Shown here: positions 26,535 to 35,539 of the stretch, piece after piece | Numbering within the stretch: the first letter of the stretch is position 1 | Layout: each line of letters begins with the position of its first letter | Assembly: GCF_036169555.1 (NCBI RefSeq) | Contig: NZ_CP108032.1 | Coordinates: 1,116,001 to 1,180,000, forward strand | Reading direction: 5' to 3' | DNA: 64,000 nucleotides | DNA from: Streptomyces sp. NBC_00306 | Lineage (GTDB): Bacteria; Actinomycetota; Actinomycetes; Streptomycetales; Streptomycetaceae | The notes under the pieces: generated by a model | What the model saw: the letters and a program-made list of their open reading frames with translations, nothing else | The model's database searches: none | Told to the model about the DNA's origin: nothing | Made by a program: the position numbers and the translations under genes

Positions 26535-26724
26535 GCCGGCCCACTGGCATGCGGCGGATTCCGGCCCGTTCGGTCGGCACCCGCCGGTCCGCCCGGGGCC
26601 CTGCACGGCTCCCCGGCCCCTTCCCGGCAGCGCAGGGTCCTGATCCCGGCCCGGGCCCGCCGACGCGGCCCAGAGCCCTGCCGGCACGGCCTGGCGGGAC
26701 CCGGCGGCACGGGACCCGCGCGCC

Positions 26725-27198
26725 TCAGTCGGTGCGCAGCCTCAGCTCCAGGCGTTCGATGGCCGCGCGGACCCCTCGGCCGTATCCGTCGTCGCCGAGA
26801 GCGTCGGTCGCGGAGCGAGCCCGGTCGAGATGGATCCGGGCCGCCTGCGGCCGGTGCAGCTTCACATAGTCGGCGGCGAGGTTGAGGTGGAGCGAGGGGT
26901 AGAAGGCCCGCACCGCGAGCCCGGCCTGGTGGGCGGCGGTCCGCTGCTCGCTCAGCCCCTCCGCCGCCGCCAGTGCCCGCAGGTCCCACTCCAGCTCGTC
27001 CACCGGATCGTCCTGGGTGTCCGCCATGTAGTGCGCGAGGGTGCACCGGTGGAGGGGTTCCCCCGCGTCGCCGATCTCCGCCCACAGCGTGCCGAAGCGA
27101 TTGCGGGCCTCTTCGCGGTCACCGCCGTGCAGCAGCATGATCGCCTGCCCGATCCGGGTCATGACGGCGTCCCCCGACGCCTCCTGCTGCTCCACCAC
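26725..27198 (-). CDS. Conserved TPR-like helical protein
   Basis: The product has 157 residues, mostly helical. Tetratricopeptide-like stretches are IMLLHGGDREEARNRFGTLW, HLNLAADYVKLHRPQAARIH and LDRARSATDALG. No enzyme motif. The GTG start at 27198 is preferred because GGGAGG lies 5 bases upstream; an ATG at 27213 has none. Function unknown, probably a protein-interaction role. It stands alone between the lipoprotein and ung. Confidence 0.65.
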   Translation of the reverse strand: MVEQQEASGDAVMTRIGQAIMLLHGGDREEARNRFGTLWAEIGDAGEPLHRCTLAHYMADTQDDPVDELEWDLRALAAAEGLSEQRTAAHQAGLAVRAFYPSLHLNLAADYVKLHRPQAARIHLDRARSATDALGDDGYGRGVRAAIERLELRLRTD

Positions 27199-27347
27199 TG
27201 CCGCCTCCCGCATCCGTGCGCCCGACGTGCGACCGTGGCGCCGGCCGCTCGGCCGGACGCCACGATCACGACGCTAGCCGCCGCCACCGACAATGCCGCA
27301 CAGGCTCGGGCAGGTGGCCCGTGCCTGTCAGCCGGGTGCGCGAACGG

Positions 27348-28031
27348 TCAGCCGAGGTCGGGGATACGCCAGTCGATGGGCGCGTGGCCCTGTGCGGCGA
27401 CGGCCTCGTTGATCTGGGTGAACGGCCGGGATCCGAAGAACCTCTTCGCCGACAGCGGCGAGGGGTGGGCGCCCTTCACCACCACATGGCGCTGCTCGTC
27501 GATCAGCGGAAGCTTCTTCTGCGCGTAGTTCCCCCACAGGACGAACACGGCCGGGTCCGGGCGCGAGGCCACGGCGGTGATCACCGCGTCCGTCACCTTC
27601 TCCCACCCCTTGCCCTTGTGGGAGTTGGCCTCGCCGGCCCGAACGGTCAGCACCGCGTTGAGCAGCAGCACGCCCTGCTCGGCCCACGGCATCAGATAGC
27701 CGTTGTCCGGGATCGGGAGGCCCAGCTCGGCCTGCATCTCCTTGTAGATGTTCCGCAGGGAGGGCGGGGTCTTGACGCCCGGCCGCACCGAGAAGCAGAG
27801 CCCGTGGCCCTGCCCTTCGCCGTGGTACGGGTCCTGGCCGAGCACCAGCACCTTGACCCGGTCGTAGGGCGTGGCGTCCAGCGCGGCGAAGACCTCCTCG
27901 CGCGGCGGGTACACCGGCCCCCTGGCGCGCTCGTCCTCGACGAAGTCGACGAGCTCCTTGAAGTACGGCTTCTGCAGCTCGTCGCCGAGGACGCCGCGCC
28001 AGGACTCGGGCAGCATGTCGGTGTCGGTCAC
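27348..28031 (-). CDS. ung: Uracil-DNA glycosylase (family 1)
   Basis: The product has 227 residues and all UDG signatures: the water-activating motif VLGQDPYHG with catalytic Asp, the uracil pocket GLCFSVRPG, LLLNAVLTV with its Asn, and the intercalation loop GAHPSPLSAKRFFG with catalytic His. It removes uracil from DNA in base-excision repair. Normal length. The GTG start at 28031 has GGAGG 9 bases upstream. Confidence 0.97.
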   Translation of the reverse strand: MTDTDMLPESWRGVLGDELQKPYFKELVDFVEDERARGPVYPPREEVFAALDATPYDRVKVLVLGQDPYHGEGQGHGLCFSVRPGVKTPPSLRNIYKEMQAELGLPIPDNGYLMPWAEQGVLLLNAVLTVRAGEANSHKGKGWEKVTDAVITAVASRPDPAVFVLWGNYAQKKLPLIDEQRHVVVKGAHPSPLSAKRFFGSRPFTQINEAVAAQGHAPIDWRIPDLG

Positions 28032-28099
28032 GTCAACAACCTCCGGGATGCGATCACTTACCGACCACAGAACCTACCCGGAGGCACTGACAACGGGTC

Positions 28100-29680
28100 C
28101 TACCAGCTGGCCTTGCGGTACAGCTCCCACATCTGCATGACCGTCTGCGGGTCGAGGGCGAGCTCGCCGCCGCCGATCTCCTCGCTGGCGGCGACGTACA
28201 GCTTGCCCTGCCACAGCGGCAGCAGCCGGACGTCGTCGACGAGGATCTCCTGGGCCCGCTCGAACTCGGTCGTGACCGCGCCACGGTCGCTCTCCCGCCG
28301 GGAGGCGGGCAGCAGCGTGTCGGTGATCTCCTTGTTCTCGTACGGCGTGCTCAGCACGTTCTTCTCGCCGACGAACGGCGCGATGAAGTTGTCCGGGTCC
28401 GGGAAGTCCGGGAACCAGCCACGGCCGAAGACGGGGTAGGAGCCGGACTTGTAGCCCTGCTGGAACTCCTTCTCCGACTTGCCCTGGATCGTGATCTTGA
28501 ACAGACCGGACGCGTCCAGCTGCCTCTTGAGCTCGCGGAACTCCAGCGCCGTCGCCGAGCCGTAACGGTCGGTGGTGTACCAGAAGGTCAGCGGCACCGG
28601 CTTGTCGATGCCGGCGTCCTCCAGGATGTCCTTGGCCTTGGCCACGCTCGGGTCGCCGAAGCGGTCGAAGTACTCCGTCGTGTGGCCCGCGATGCCCTTC
28701 GGAACCATCGAGTACAGCGGCTCGGAGGTGCCCTGGTAGACCTTGTTCACCAGCGCGCCGCGGTCCACGATCTGGGCGATCGCGCGCCGCACGGGCAGCT
28801 TGCCCGCCATCGGGTCCTTGGAGTTGAAGACCAGGTAGCGGATGTCGGCGCCGACGGTCTCGACGAGCTGAAGGTGATCGTTCTCGGGGAGCTTCTGCTG
28901 GAGTTCGACGACCTCGGGCGCGGTCAGACCGCGGTAGATCGCGTCGATCTCCTTCTTCTTGAGGGACTTGACCATCACGTCGGAGTCACCGAAGTAACGG
29001 ATCGTGACGGCGTCGTTCTTGCGCTTGGCGAAGCCCTCGTAGGTGTCGTTGCGGGTCAGCTCCGCCTTGTCGCCCTTGTTGTACGAGTCCAGCACGTAGG
29101 GACCGGACCCGGTCAGCCCGCCGTCCTCGCGGAGCTTGTCCGCCGGGTACTCCTTCGGCGGCACGATCGACATGGCGGGCGTGGCGAGGATGAACGGGAA
29201 CGTGGCGTCCGGGGACTTCAGGCGGAAGCGCACCACACGGTCGCCGGACGTCTCGACCTTGTCGAGGGAACCGAGCAGACCGTTGGGGCCACCCTGCACA
29301 TCGATCTTCTGGATCCGGTCGATCGAGTGCTTCACGGCGGCGGCGTCGAGCGTGTCACCGTTGGAGAACTTCAGCCCCGAGCGCAGCTCGCACTCGAAGA
29401 CCTTGTTGGCCGGATCCATGAACTGGCACTTCTTCGCCGCATCGGGCTGCGGCGTCGTACTGCCGGTCGGGAAGCTGACGAGCGTCTGGAAGACGTTTCG
29501 GAACAACTCCCACGAACCGTCCCAGGCAGCGGCAGGATCGAGCGTCGTGGGCTCACTCGTCGTACCGACTGAAATCTTCTGCTTGCCGTCCGCTTCCGCA
29601 TCGGAGAACAGACCGCATCCCGCCAGCAGAGATATGGACGCTAGGGCTGCAGCGGCCTGCAGACAGGTCCGGTAGAACAC
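28100..29680 (-). CDS. ABC transporter substrate-binding lipoprotein (peptide family 5)
   Basis: The product is a 526-residue extracytoplasmic solute-binding protein. The signal sequence ends in the lipobox SLLAGC near residue 22. The SBP_bac_5 signature is visible in GLKFSNGDTLDAAAVKHSID, and the pattern KISVGTTSEPTTLDPA opens the mature protein. Family members bind oligopeptides or nickel and deliver them to a Dpp/Opp-type permease. No permease or ATPase gene is beside it, so it is an orphan. The GTG at 29680 is chosen because GAGGAG lies 7 bases upstream; the GTG two codons earlier would be too close. Confidence 0.9.
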   Translation of the reverse strand: MFYRTCLQAAAALASISLLAGCGLFSDAEADGKQKISVGTTSEPTTLDPAAAWDGSWELFRNVFQTLVSFPTGSTTPQPDAAKKCQFMDPANKVFECELRSGLKFSNGDTLDAAAVKHSIDRIQKIDVQGGPNGLLGSLDKVETSGDRVVRFRLKSPDATFPFILATPAMSIVPPKEYPADKLREDGGLTGSGPYVLDSYNKGDKAELTRNDTYEGFAKRKNDAVTIRYFGDSDVMVKSLKKKEIDAIYRGLTAPEVVELQQKLPENDHLQLVETVGADIRYLVFNSKDPMAGKLPVRRAIAQIVDRGALVNKVYQGTSEPLYSMVPKGIAGHTTEYFDRFGDPSVAKAKDILEDAGIDKPVPLTFWYTTDRYGSATALEFRELKRQLDASGLFKITIQGKSEKEFQQGYKSGSYPVFGRGWFPDFPDPDNFIAPFVGEKNVLSTPYENKEITDTLLPASRRESDRGAVTTEFERAQEILVDDVRLLPLWQGKLYVAASEEIGGGELALDPQTVMQMWELYRKASW

Positions 29681-29796
29681 GTGCACGCTCCTCGTTCAGC
29701 CATGGGTCGGCCGACCATACCGCAGCGCCCTGCCGGGTCAACCTAAAAGCCCGGCAGGGCACTTGGTTCATTCATGAACAAAACGGTTCAGTTCGC

Positions 29797-30558
29797 TCAG
29801 TGCACGCCCGCATTGAGGAAGATACCGCCGTCGACGACCAGAGTCTGGCCCGTGATCCAGTCCGACTGGTCCGACGTGAGGAACGCGGCGGCACCGCCGA
29901 TGTCCTCGGGCACACCGAGCCGCGCCAGCGGGTAGGCCGCGGCCGCCTCGGCCTCCCGGCCCTCGTACAGCGCCTCGGCGAACTTCGTCTTGACCACGGC
30001 GGGCGCGATCGCGTTCACCCGCACGCCGGGGGCGAACTCATGGGCCAGCTGGAGGGTCAGATTGACCATGGCCGCCTTGCTCATCCCGTACGCGCCGATG
30101 AAGGGCGAGGGCGAGATGCCGGCGACGGACGCGATGTTCACGATCGCACCGCCGTTCTCCTTCTGCCACGCCTTCCAGGTCTGCTGGGCGAAGCCGAGGG
30201 CCGAGATCACGTTGGTCTCGTAGACCTTGCGCGCGACGTTCAGATCGAGATCGGCCATCGGCCCGAAGACCGGGTTGGTGCCGGCGTTGTTCACCAGGAA
30301 GTCGACCCGGCCGAACGCCTCCATGGTGCGCTCCACCGCGGCCGCCTGGTGGGCCTCGTCGTGGGCCTTGCCCGGGACGGCGATCACCCGGTCGGCGCCG
30401 AGCTTCTCCACGGCCTCCTTGAGGGCGTCCTCGCCACGGCCGGTGATGCACACCCGGTCGCCGCGGGCGACGAGCGCCTCGGCGACTCCGTAGCCGATGC
30501 CGCGGCTCGCGCCGGTGACCAGCGCGACCTTGCCGCTGTCAGGTACTTCTGCGGTCAT
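29797..30558 (-). CDS. SDR family oxidoreductase
   Basis: The product is a 253-residue classical short-chain dehydrogenase. The cofactor motif is VTGASRGIGYG, followed by the NNAG motif and the catalytic Tyr/Lys YGMSK with Ser in NIASVAG. Substrate unknown. It starts 18 bases behind the stop of the FabG-like gene, so the two form an operon. ATG 30558 has GGGAG 9 bases upstream. The pair may make a two-step reductase route (inference). Confidence 0.9.
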   Translation of the reverse strand: MTAEVPDSGKVALVTGASRGIGYGVAEALVARGDRVCITGRGEDALKEAVEKLGADRVIAVPGKAHDEAHQAAAVERTMEAFGRVDFLVNNAGTNPVFGPMADLDLNVARKVYETNVISALGFAQQTWKAWQKENGGAIVNIASVAGISPSPFIGAYGMSKAAMVNLTLQLAHEFAPGVRVNAIAPAVVKTKFAEALYEGREAEAAAAYPLARLGVPEDIGGAAAFLTSDQSDWITGQTLVVDGGIFLNAGVH

Positions 30559-30575
30559 GTTCGTCGTCTCCCGGT

Positions 30576-31337
30576 TCAGTTGAGCGGTCCGCCGGCGACG
30601 TACAGCACCTGGCCGGAGACGAAGCCTGCGTCGTCGCCCGTGAAGAAGGCGATGGCGCCGGCGATGTCCTCGGGGTACCCCACGCGCTGGACCGGGATCT
30701 GCGTCGCTGCGGCGGCCTGGAACTCCTCGAAGCCCATGCCGACGCGCTCCGCCGTCTGGGCCGTCATCTCGGTGACGATGAACCCGGGCGCGACGGCGTT
30801 CGCGGTGATGCCGAACTTGCCGAGTTCCTTGGCGAGGGTCTTGGTCAAGCCCTGGAGACCGGCCTTGACGGCGGAGTAGTTGGCCTGGCCGCGGTTGCCG
30901 AGCGCCGAGCTGGACGACAGCGAGACGATACGGCCGAAGCCGGCGTCGACCATGTGCTTCTGGCACGCCTTGGCCATCAGGAACGCGCCCTTGAGGTGCA
31001 CGTTCATCACGGTGTCCCAGTCGGACTCGCTCATCTTGAAGAGCAGGTTGTCGCGGAGCACGCCGGCGTTGTTCACGAGGATCGTCGGCGCGCCGAGCTC
31101 GGCGGCGACGCGCGCCACGGCGGCCTCCACCTGAGCGCTGTCGGAGACGTCGCAGCCGACGGCGAGCGCCGTGCCGCCCGCCGCGGTGATCTTCTCGACC
31201 GTGTCCTTGCAGGCCGCCTCGTCGAGGTCGAGTACGGCTACGGCACGGCCCTCGGCCGCCAGCCGGACCGCGGTGGCTGCGCCAATGCCGCGCGCCCCGC
31301 CGGTCACGACAGCGACGCGCTGCTCGGTGGTGGACAT
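30576..31337 (-). CDS. 3-oxoacyl-ACP reductase-like SDR (FabG family)
   Basis: The product is a 253-residue SDR. The cofactor loop is TGGARGIGAA, then LVNNAGVLRDN, the Ser in SLSSSSALGNRG and the YSAVK catalytic pair. NAGVLRDNLLFKMSESDWD is typical of FabG, which reduces 3-oxoacyl-ACP with NADPH. This copy lies outside the fatty-acid cluster, so its role may be in another acyl pathway. ATG 31337 has GAGGAG 7 bases upstream. Confidence 0.9.
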   Translation of the reverse strand: MSTTEQRVAVVTGGARGIGAATAVRLAAEGRAVAVLDLDEAACKDTVEKITAAGGTALAVGCDVSDSAQVEAAVARVAAELGAPTILVNNAGVLRDNLLFKMSESDWDTVMNVHLKGAFLMAKACQKHMVDAGFGRIVSLSSSSALGNRGQANYSAVKAGLQGLTKTLAKELGKFGITANAVAPGFIVTEMTAQTAERVGMGFEEFQAAAATQIPVQRVGYPEDIAGAIAFFTGDDAGFVSGQVLYVAGGPLN

Positions 31338-31473
31338 GCTGGTTCTCCTCGCCCTTGGATGCGGCTCATCCGGTACGTCCCGACGGATGAGCGACCGCTT
31401 AGTACCTTCAGCAGACGAGACGCTAGAAGCCATGGCACGCGGTGTCAACGGCCCACCGCGTGCGCCGGGTCAC

Positions 31474-31857
31474 TCACCGTACGAGCAGCTCCAGCAACCG
31501 TTCGGCCTCGGCCTGCGGATCGGCGGTCAGCCCGGTGTGCACCGGGCCGGGCTGGACGACGGTCGAGCGCGGTGCGATCAGCCAGCGGAACCGGCGGCCG
31601 GCGTCGTCGCGGGACGCCTGACCCGCGTCGTCCCCGCCGCGGCAGACGCCCTCGACGGCGTGCAGAGCGGCTCGTACTCCCGTCACATCGGCATGCGGGT
31701 CCAGGGCCTTGAGCTTCACCTCGTCCAGGTGCGTACGGGCGGCGACGAAGGACCGGGCCCGGCAGTAGACCACCACACCCGCGTTGAAGAATTCACCGCG
31801 CTCCACACGGGGCACGATCCGCAGCACCGCGTACTCGAAGACCTCACGCCCGCTCAT
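31474..31857 (-). CDS. DUF3037 protein
   Basis: The product is a 127-residue protein of the DUF3037 family. It opens with FEYAVLRIVPRVERGEFFNAGVVV and contains RARSFVAARTHLDEVKLKAL. It has no recognisable catalytic motif. The start overlaps the HipA-like kinase stop by four bases (ATGA at 31854-31857), so the two are translated together. The pairing suggests a substrate, regulator or partner of that kinase. No function is known to me. Confidence 0.88.
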   Translation of the reverse strand: MSGREVFEYAVLRIVPRVERGEFFNAGVVVYCRARSFVAARTHLDEVKLKALDPHADVTGVRAALHAVEGVCRGGDDAGQASRDDAGRRFRWLIAPRSTVVQPGPVHTGLTADPQAEAERLLELLVR

Positions 31858-32705
31858 TCGCCCGCCGCCTTCTGTGCCTTGGCCGGGTGCGGCCAGGGGG
31901 TCGGATGCCCGGTCAGCCAGCCGGGGGCCTGGGAGGGCCGGGGCTTGGAGGGCGCGGTCAGCGTGATCCGCTCGTGGATGGTGGCCGCGCGGGCGAGCAG
32001 CGGCTCGACATAGGCGCGCCGCTGGGCATCGGTGGTCTCGAAGCCGGGCTCGCCGACCAGCCACTCGTCGGGAACGTCCGCGGCGGCCTCGGTCAGCAGT
32101 TCCTCCGTCACGAGCGGTGCGAGCTCGGCAGCGGCGGCGGCGATGTCGGGCCGGAACGGCGCGAGCGCGTGGTCGGACGCGTCGTACGGCTTGGCGGCCG
32201 AGGCGGCCGCCCCGGGCCAGTTGTGGTGCCAGATCATGGTGGCTCCATGATCGATGAGCCACAGGTCCCCGTGCCACACCAGCATGTTGGGATTGCGCCA
32301 CGAGCGGTCGACGTTGTTGATCAGCGCGTCGAACCAGACGACCTTGCCGGCCTCGGCCGGGTCCACCTCGTAGGCCAGCGGGTCGAAGCCGATCGAGCCC
32401 GGCAGGAAGTCCATGCCGAGGTTCAGTCCGCCGCTCGCCTTCAGCAGCTCCTGCACCTCCTGGTCGGGTTCGCCGAGGCCGATGACCGGGTCGAGCTGCA
32501 TGGTGACCAGATCGGGCACGCGCAGACCGAGCCGGCGGCCCAGCCGGCCGCAGATGACCTCGGCGACCAGGGTCTTGCGGCCCTGCCCCGCGCCGGTGAA
32601 CTTCATGACGTACGTGCCGAGATCGTCGGCCTCGACGATGCCGGGGAGTGAGCCGCCCTCACGCAGGGGCGTGACATAGCGGGTCGCTGTGACTTCGGGG
32701 AGCAT
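31854..32705 (-). CDS. HipA-like kinase domain protein
   Basis: The product has 283 residues and fits the HipA-like kinase fold. The candidate ATP Lys35 is in TYVMKF and Glu49 in LVAEV. The catalytic loop is NNVDRSWRNPN (Asp133, Asn138), and the metal-binding Asp152 is in WLIDHGAT, like a DFG. So kinase residues look complete. Canonical HipA is a toxin that phosphorylates GltX and pairs with HipB; no HipB-like helix-turn-helix gene is present here. Instead DUF3037 follows with a four-base overlap. A TACTGT hexamer lies six bases before ATG, so the message is probably leaderless. A Pro-rich tail ends the protein. Confidence 0.85.
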   Translation of the reverse strand: MLPEVTATRYVTPLREGGSLPGIVEADDLGTYVMKFTGAGQGRKTLVAEVICGRLGRRLGLRVPDLVTMQLDPVIGLGEPDQEVQELLKASGGLNLGMDFLPGSIGFDPLAYEVDPAEAGKVVWFDALINNVDRSWRNPNMLVWHGDLWLIDHGATMIWHHNWPGAAASAAKPYDASDHALAPFRPDIAAAAAELAPLVTEELLTEAAADVPDEWLVGEPGFETTDAQRRAYVEPLLARAATIHERITLTAPSKPRPSQAPGWLTGHPTPWPHPAKAQKAAGE

Positions 32706-32717
32706 GGCCCCACAGTA
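32706..32717 (-). promoter_or_regulatory. Leaderless -10 element for HipA-like kinase operon
   Basis: TACTGT at 32712-32717 (minus strand) is followed by a 6-base spacer and ATG 32705. No ribosome site is present. Confidence 0.55.
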
Positions 32718-32789
32718 CTTCGGGGCCAGGGGCAAGATCGCGAGCTTATTCGCTTGCTCCGCTCCTCCGGAACCTGAGCACGATGCCCC

Positions 32790-34916
32790 ATGAGTGATCA
32801 CGTCGAAGCCCCCGGCTTCCCCCGCCAGTTCGCCCGTACCCGCCGCTTCTCCCTCGGTGTCCCCCGGCTCTTCACCGTCTCGCCCGACGGCCTGCGTGTG
32901 CTCTTCGTCCGCGGCACGGCCGGCGACGACCCGGTGAGCCGGCTGTGGATCCACGAGGCGGGCAGGGAGCGCGTAGTCGCCGATCCGGCAGCGCTCGGCG
33001 GGCGGGAGGAGGAACCCGCGGCCGAGAAGGTCCGCAGGGAACGCGCCCGGGTGACGTCCTCGGGAGTGGTGTCCTACGCGACCGACGCCGACGGGGTGCT
33101 CGTCGCCTTCGCGCTGGGCGGTGAGTTGTGGACGGTGCGGACCGACGGAGGCCCACCCCGCCGGATCGCAACGGCCGGCCCGGTGGTCGATCCGCGTCCC
33201 TCGCCGGACGGCACGGCCGTCGCGTACGTCACCGGGGGTGCACTGCGTGCCGTGCGGACCGACGGATCGGAGGACCGGCTGCTCGCCGGCCCGGAGGAGC
33301 CGGAGGTGACCTGGGGCCTCGCGGACCATGTGGCGGCCGAGTCGATCGGACGGTCCCGGGGCTACTGGTGGTCACCCGGCTCGGACGCCCTGCTGGTGGC
33401 CCGGGTGGACAACTCCCGCGTCCAGCGCTGGTACATCGGCGACCCGTCCGAGCCCGCCAAGGAGCCGCGATCGGTCCGCTACCCGGCGGCGGGGACGGCG
33501 AACGCCGAGGTGACCCTGCACATCGTGCGCCTCGACGGCACCGACCGGACCACGGCCGTACGGCTGCCGGCCGCCGCGGACACGGAGACCCACGAGCCGG
33601 GGACCTGGACCGACCCCGCCTTCGACTACGTCACCGCGGTCTCGTGGGACGCGCTCGGCCCGCTGGTGGAGGTCCAGACACGCGACCAGCGCACCGCCCA
33701 GCTGCTGGCCGTCGATCCGGAGTCGGGCGCGACCGAGGTCCTGCACACACGTCGCGATCCGGCGTGGGTCGACCTGGTACCGGGCGCCCCCGGCCGCACC
33801 TCGCCGGGCACTCCCATCCGCACCTTCGTCCACCCGGACGGGACGCGGGGGCTGCGCGTCGGCGACGATGCCTCCCCGGCCGGACTGCACGTCCGCGCGG
33901 TGGTCGGCACGGTGGGCGAGCGGGTGTGGTTCACCGCGAACGAGGACCCCACCGAGGTCCATGTCTGGCGCTACGACCCGGCGTCCGGTTTCGTTCGCCT
34001 CAGCGAAGGCGCCGGTGTGCACACGGCCTGCGTCGGCGGGGACACCGTGGTCCTGGACAGCGTCACGGACGAGGGCCGCACGGTGACCGTCGTCGAAGCG
34101 GGCCGTCCGGCCGGGCGGATCGCCGTACTGGCCGAGCAACCGCTCGTCACCCCCCGGCCGGTGTTCCTCTCGCTCGGCAGGCGTGAACTGCGCAGCCGGC
34201 TCTACCTCCCCTCCTGGTACGAGCCGGGCTCGGCGCGACTGCCGGTGCTGCTCAACCCGTACGCGGGTCCCGGCATGCAGATCGTCGTCCGGGCCGGAGG
34301 GTGGTGGACGGCCGTGTCGCAATGGTTCGCCGAGCAGGGCTTTGCGGTGCTCGTGACGGACGGCCGGGGCACGCCCGGCCGGGGCAGGGAGTGGGAGAAG
34401 GCGGTCCGGGGAGACCGGTTGACGCCCGCGCTCGACGACCAGATCGACGCCCTGCACGCGGCGGCGGAGCGGCATCCCTTCCTCGATCTGGACGCGGTCG
34501 CGATCCGTGGCTGGTCCTACGGCGGATATCTGGCGGCGGGAGCGGTGCTGCACCACCCCGAGGTGTTCCACGCCGCCGTCGCCGGCGCCGCCCCGACGGA
34601 CCGGCGGCTCTACGACACGCACTGGGAGGAGCGCTTCCTCGGGCACCCCGATGTCACCCCCGAGACGTACGAGCGCAGTTCACTCGTCCCGTTCGCCCAT
34701 CAGCTCAGAAGGCCGCTGCTTCTGGTGCACGGGGTGGCGGACGACAACGTGGTTCTCGCCCATATGCTGCGCTTCTCATCGGCCCTGCTCGCGGCCGGAA
34801 GGCCCCACAGTGTGCTCCCGTTGTCGGGGGCGACCCACATGGTCACGCAACAGGACCAGGCGAGCAGCCTTCTGCTGTGGGAGGCCGACTTCCTGAGAAA
34901 GTCCTTGAAACTTTGA
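32790..34916 (+). CDS. S9 family serine peptidase (dipeptidyl peptidase IV-like)
   Basis: The product has 708 residues: an N-terminal beta-propeller (residues 20-440) with the DPPIV-type glutamate motif region WGLADHVAAESIGRSRGYWWSP, and a C-terminal alpha/beta-hydrolase domain. The catalytic triad is visible: Ser576 in GWSYGGY, Asp652 (or Asp651) in VADDNV and His683 in GATHM. It cleaves N-terminal dipeptides, usually after proline; specificity is from the family. No signal peptide, so it is probably cytoplasmic. It is divergent from the HipA-like gene. Confidence 0.92.
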   Translation: MSDHVEAPGFPRQFARTRRFSLGVPRLFTVSPDGLRVLFVRGTAGDDPVSRLWIHEAGRERVVADPAALGGREEEPAAEKVRRERARVTSSGVVSYATDADGVLVAFALGGELWTVRTDGGPPRRIATAGPVVDPRPSPDGTAVAYVTGGALRAVRTDGSEDRLLAGPEEPEVTWGLADHVAAESIGRSRGYWWSPGSDALLVARVDNSRVQRWYIGDPSEPAKEPRSVRYPAAGTANAEVTLHIVRLDGTDRTTAVRLPAAADTETHEPGTWTDPAFDYVTAVSWDALGPLVEVQTRDQRTAQLLAVDPESGATEVLHTRRDPAWVDLVPGAPGRTSPGTPIRTFVHPDGTRGLRVGDDASPAGLHVRAVVGTVGERVWFTANEDPTEVHVWRYDPASGFVRLSEGAGVHTACVGGDTVVLDSVTDEGRTVTVVEAGRPAGRIAVLAEQPLVTPRPVFLSLGRRELRSRLYLPSWYEPGSARLPVLLNPYAGPGMQIVVRAGGWWTAVSQWFAEQGFAVLVTDGRGTPGRGREWEKAVRGDRLTPALDDQIDALHAAAERHPFLDLDAVAIRGWSYGGYLAAGAVLHHPEVFHAAVAGAAPTDRRLYDTHWEERFLGHPDVTPETYERSSLVPFAHQLRRPLLLVHGVADDNVVLAHMLRFSSALLAAGRPHSVLPLSGATHMVTQQDQASSLLLWEADFLRKSLKL

Positions 34917-35010
34917 GAATCTGAACGCTGCCGAAGAGGGGCCCGTACACCATCACGAGGAACCGGCTGATGTCCGGCCGACAGGGACCGTACAGACAGA
35001 AGGAGCAGTC

Positions 35011-35466
35011 ATGACCGGATCACAGGGGCCGTCCCGCACCATCGCACGTCGGACTGTCGTCGCCGCCGCGGGCGGAGCCGGTCTCGCCGTCGCGCTGACC
35101 GCGTGCGGAGGCTCGGACGACGGCGGGGGCTCCGTGTCCGAGCAGCCCGGCGACGGAGGGACCGGGAGCACGGGCGGCACCGGCGGCAAGGTGATCGCGA
35201 CGACCGCCGACATCCCCGAGGGCGGTGGCAAGGTCGTCGGAGATGTGGTGATCACTCAGCCGAGGGCGGGCGAGTTCAAGGCATTCTCCTCCAAGTGCAC
35301 CCATCAGGGCTGTGCGGTGAAGGATGTCGCCGATGGCGTGATCACCTGTCCGTGCCACCAGAGCAAGTTCGACGCGACCGACGGCAGCGTCAAGGCGGGG
35401 CCGGCGACCACGCCGCTGCCGCCGGCCGACATCACGGTCGACGGAAACTCGATCAAGCTCGCCTGA
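35011..35466 (+). CDS. Rieske [2Fe-2S] Tat-exported lipoprotein
   Basis: The product has 151 residues. A twin-arginine signal (TIARRTVVAAAGGAG) leads to a lipobox ALTAC at about residue 32, then a Gly/Ser linker, then a Rieske domain. The cluster ligands are Cys96 and His98 in CTHQGC and Cys113 and His116 in CPCHQSKF, with Cys101 and Cys115 as the disulfide pair. This is an extracytoplasmic lipid-anchored Rieske protein, seen as a stand-alone gene in actinomycetes; its redox partner is unknown. ATG 35011 is preceded by GAAGGAG. Confidence 0.92.
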   Translation: MTGSQGPSRTIARRTVVAAAGGAGLAVALTACGGSDDGGGSVSEQPGDGGTGSTGGTGGKVIATTADIPEGGGKVVGDVVITQPRAGEFKAFSSKCTHQGCAVKDVADGVITCPCHQSKFDATDGSVKAGPATTPLPPADITVDGNSIKLA

Positions 35467-35478
35467 GCAACACGGCCT

Positions 35479-35522
35479 GGCGGGCACGATCCGGCGGATA
35501 CGACCCGGCGGGCACGATCCGG
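35479..35522. repeat. 16-bp direct repeat
   Basis: Two identical 16-base copies lie at 35479-35494 and 35507-35522, with a 12-base spacer, between the convergent Rieske and isochorismatase-fold genes. They may include termination sequence; no perfect hairpin is seen. Confidence 0.6.
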
Positions 35523-35539
35523 GCGGGCGCGGCCCGGCC

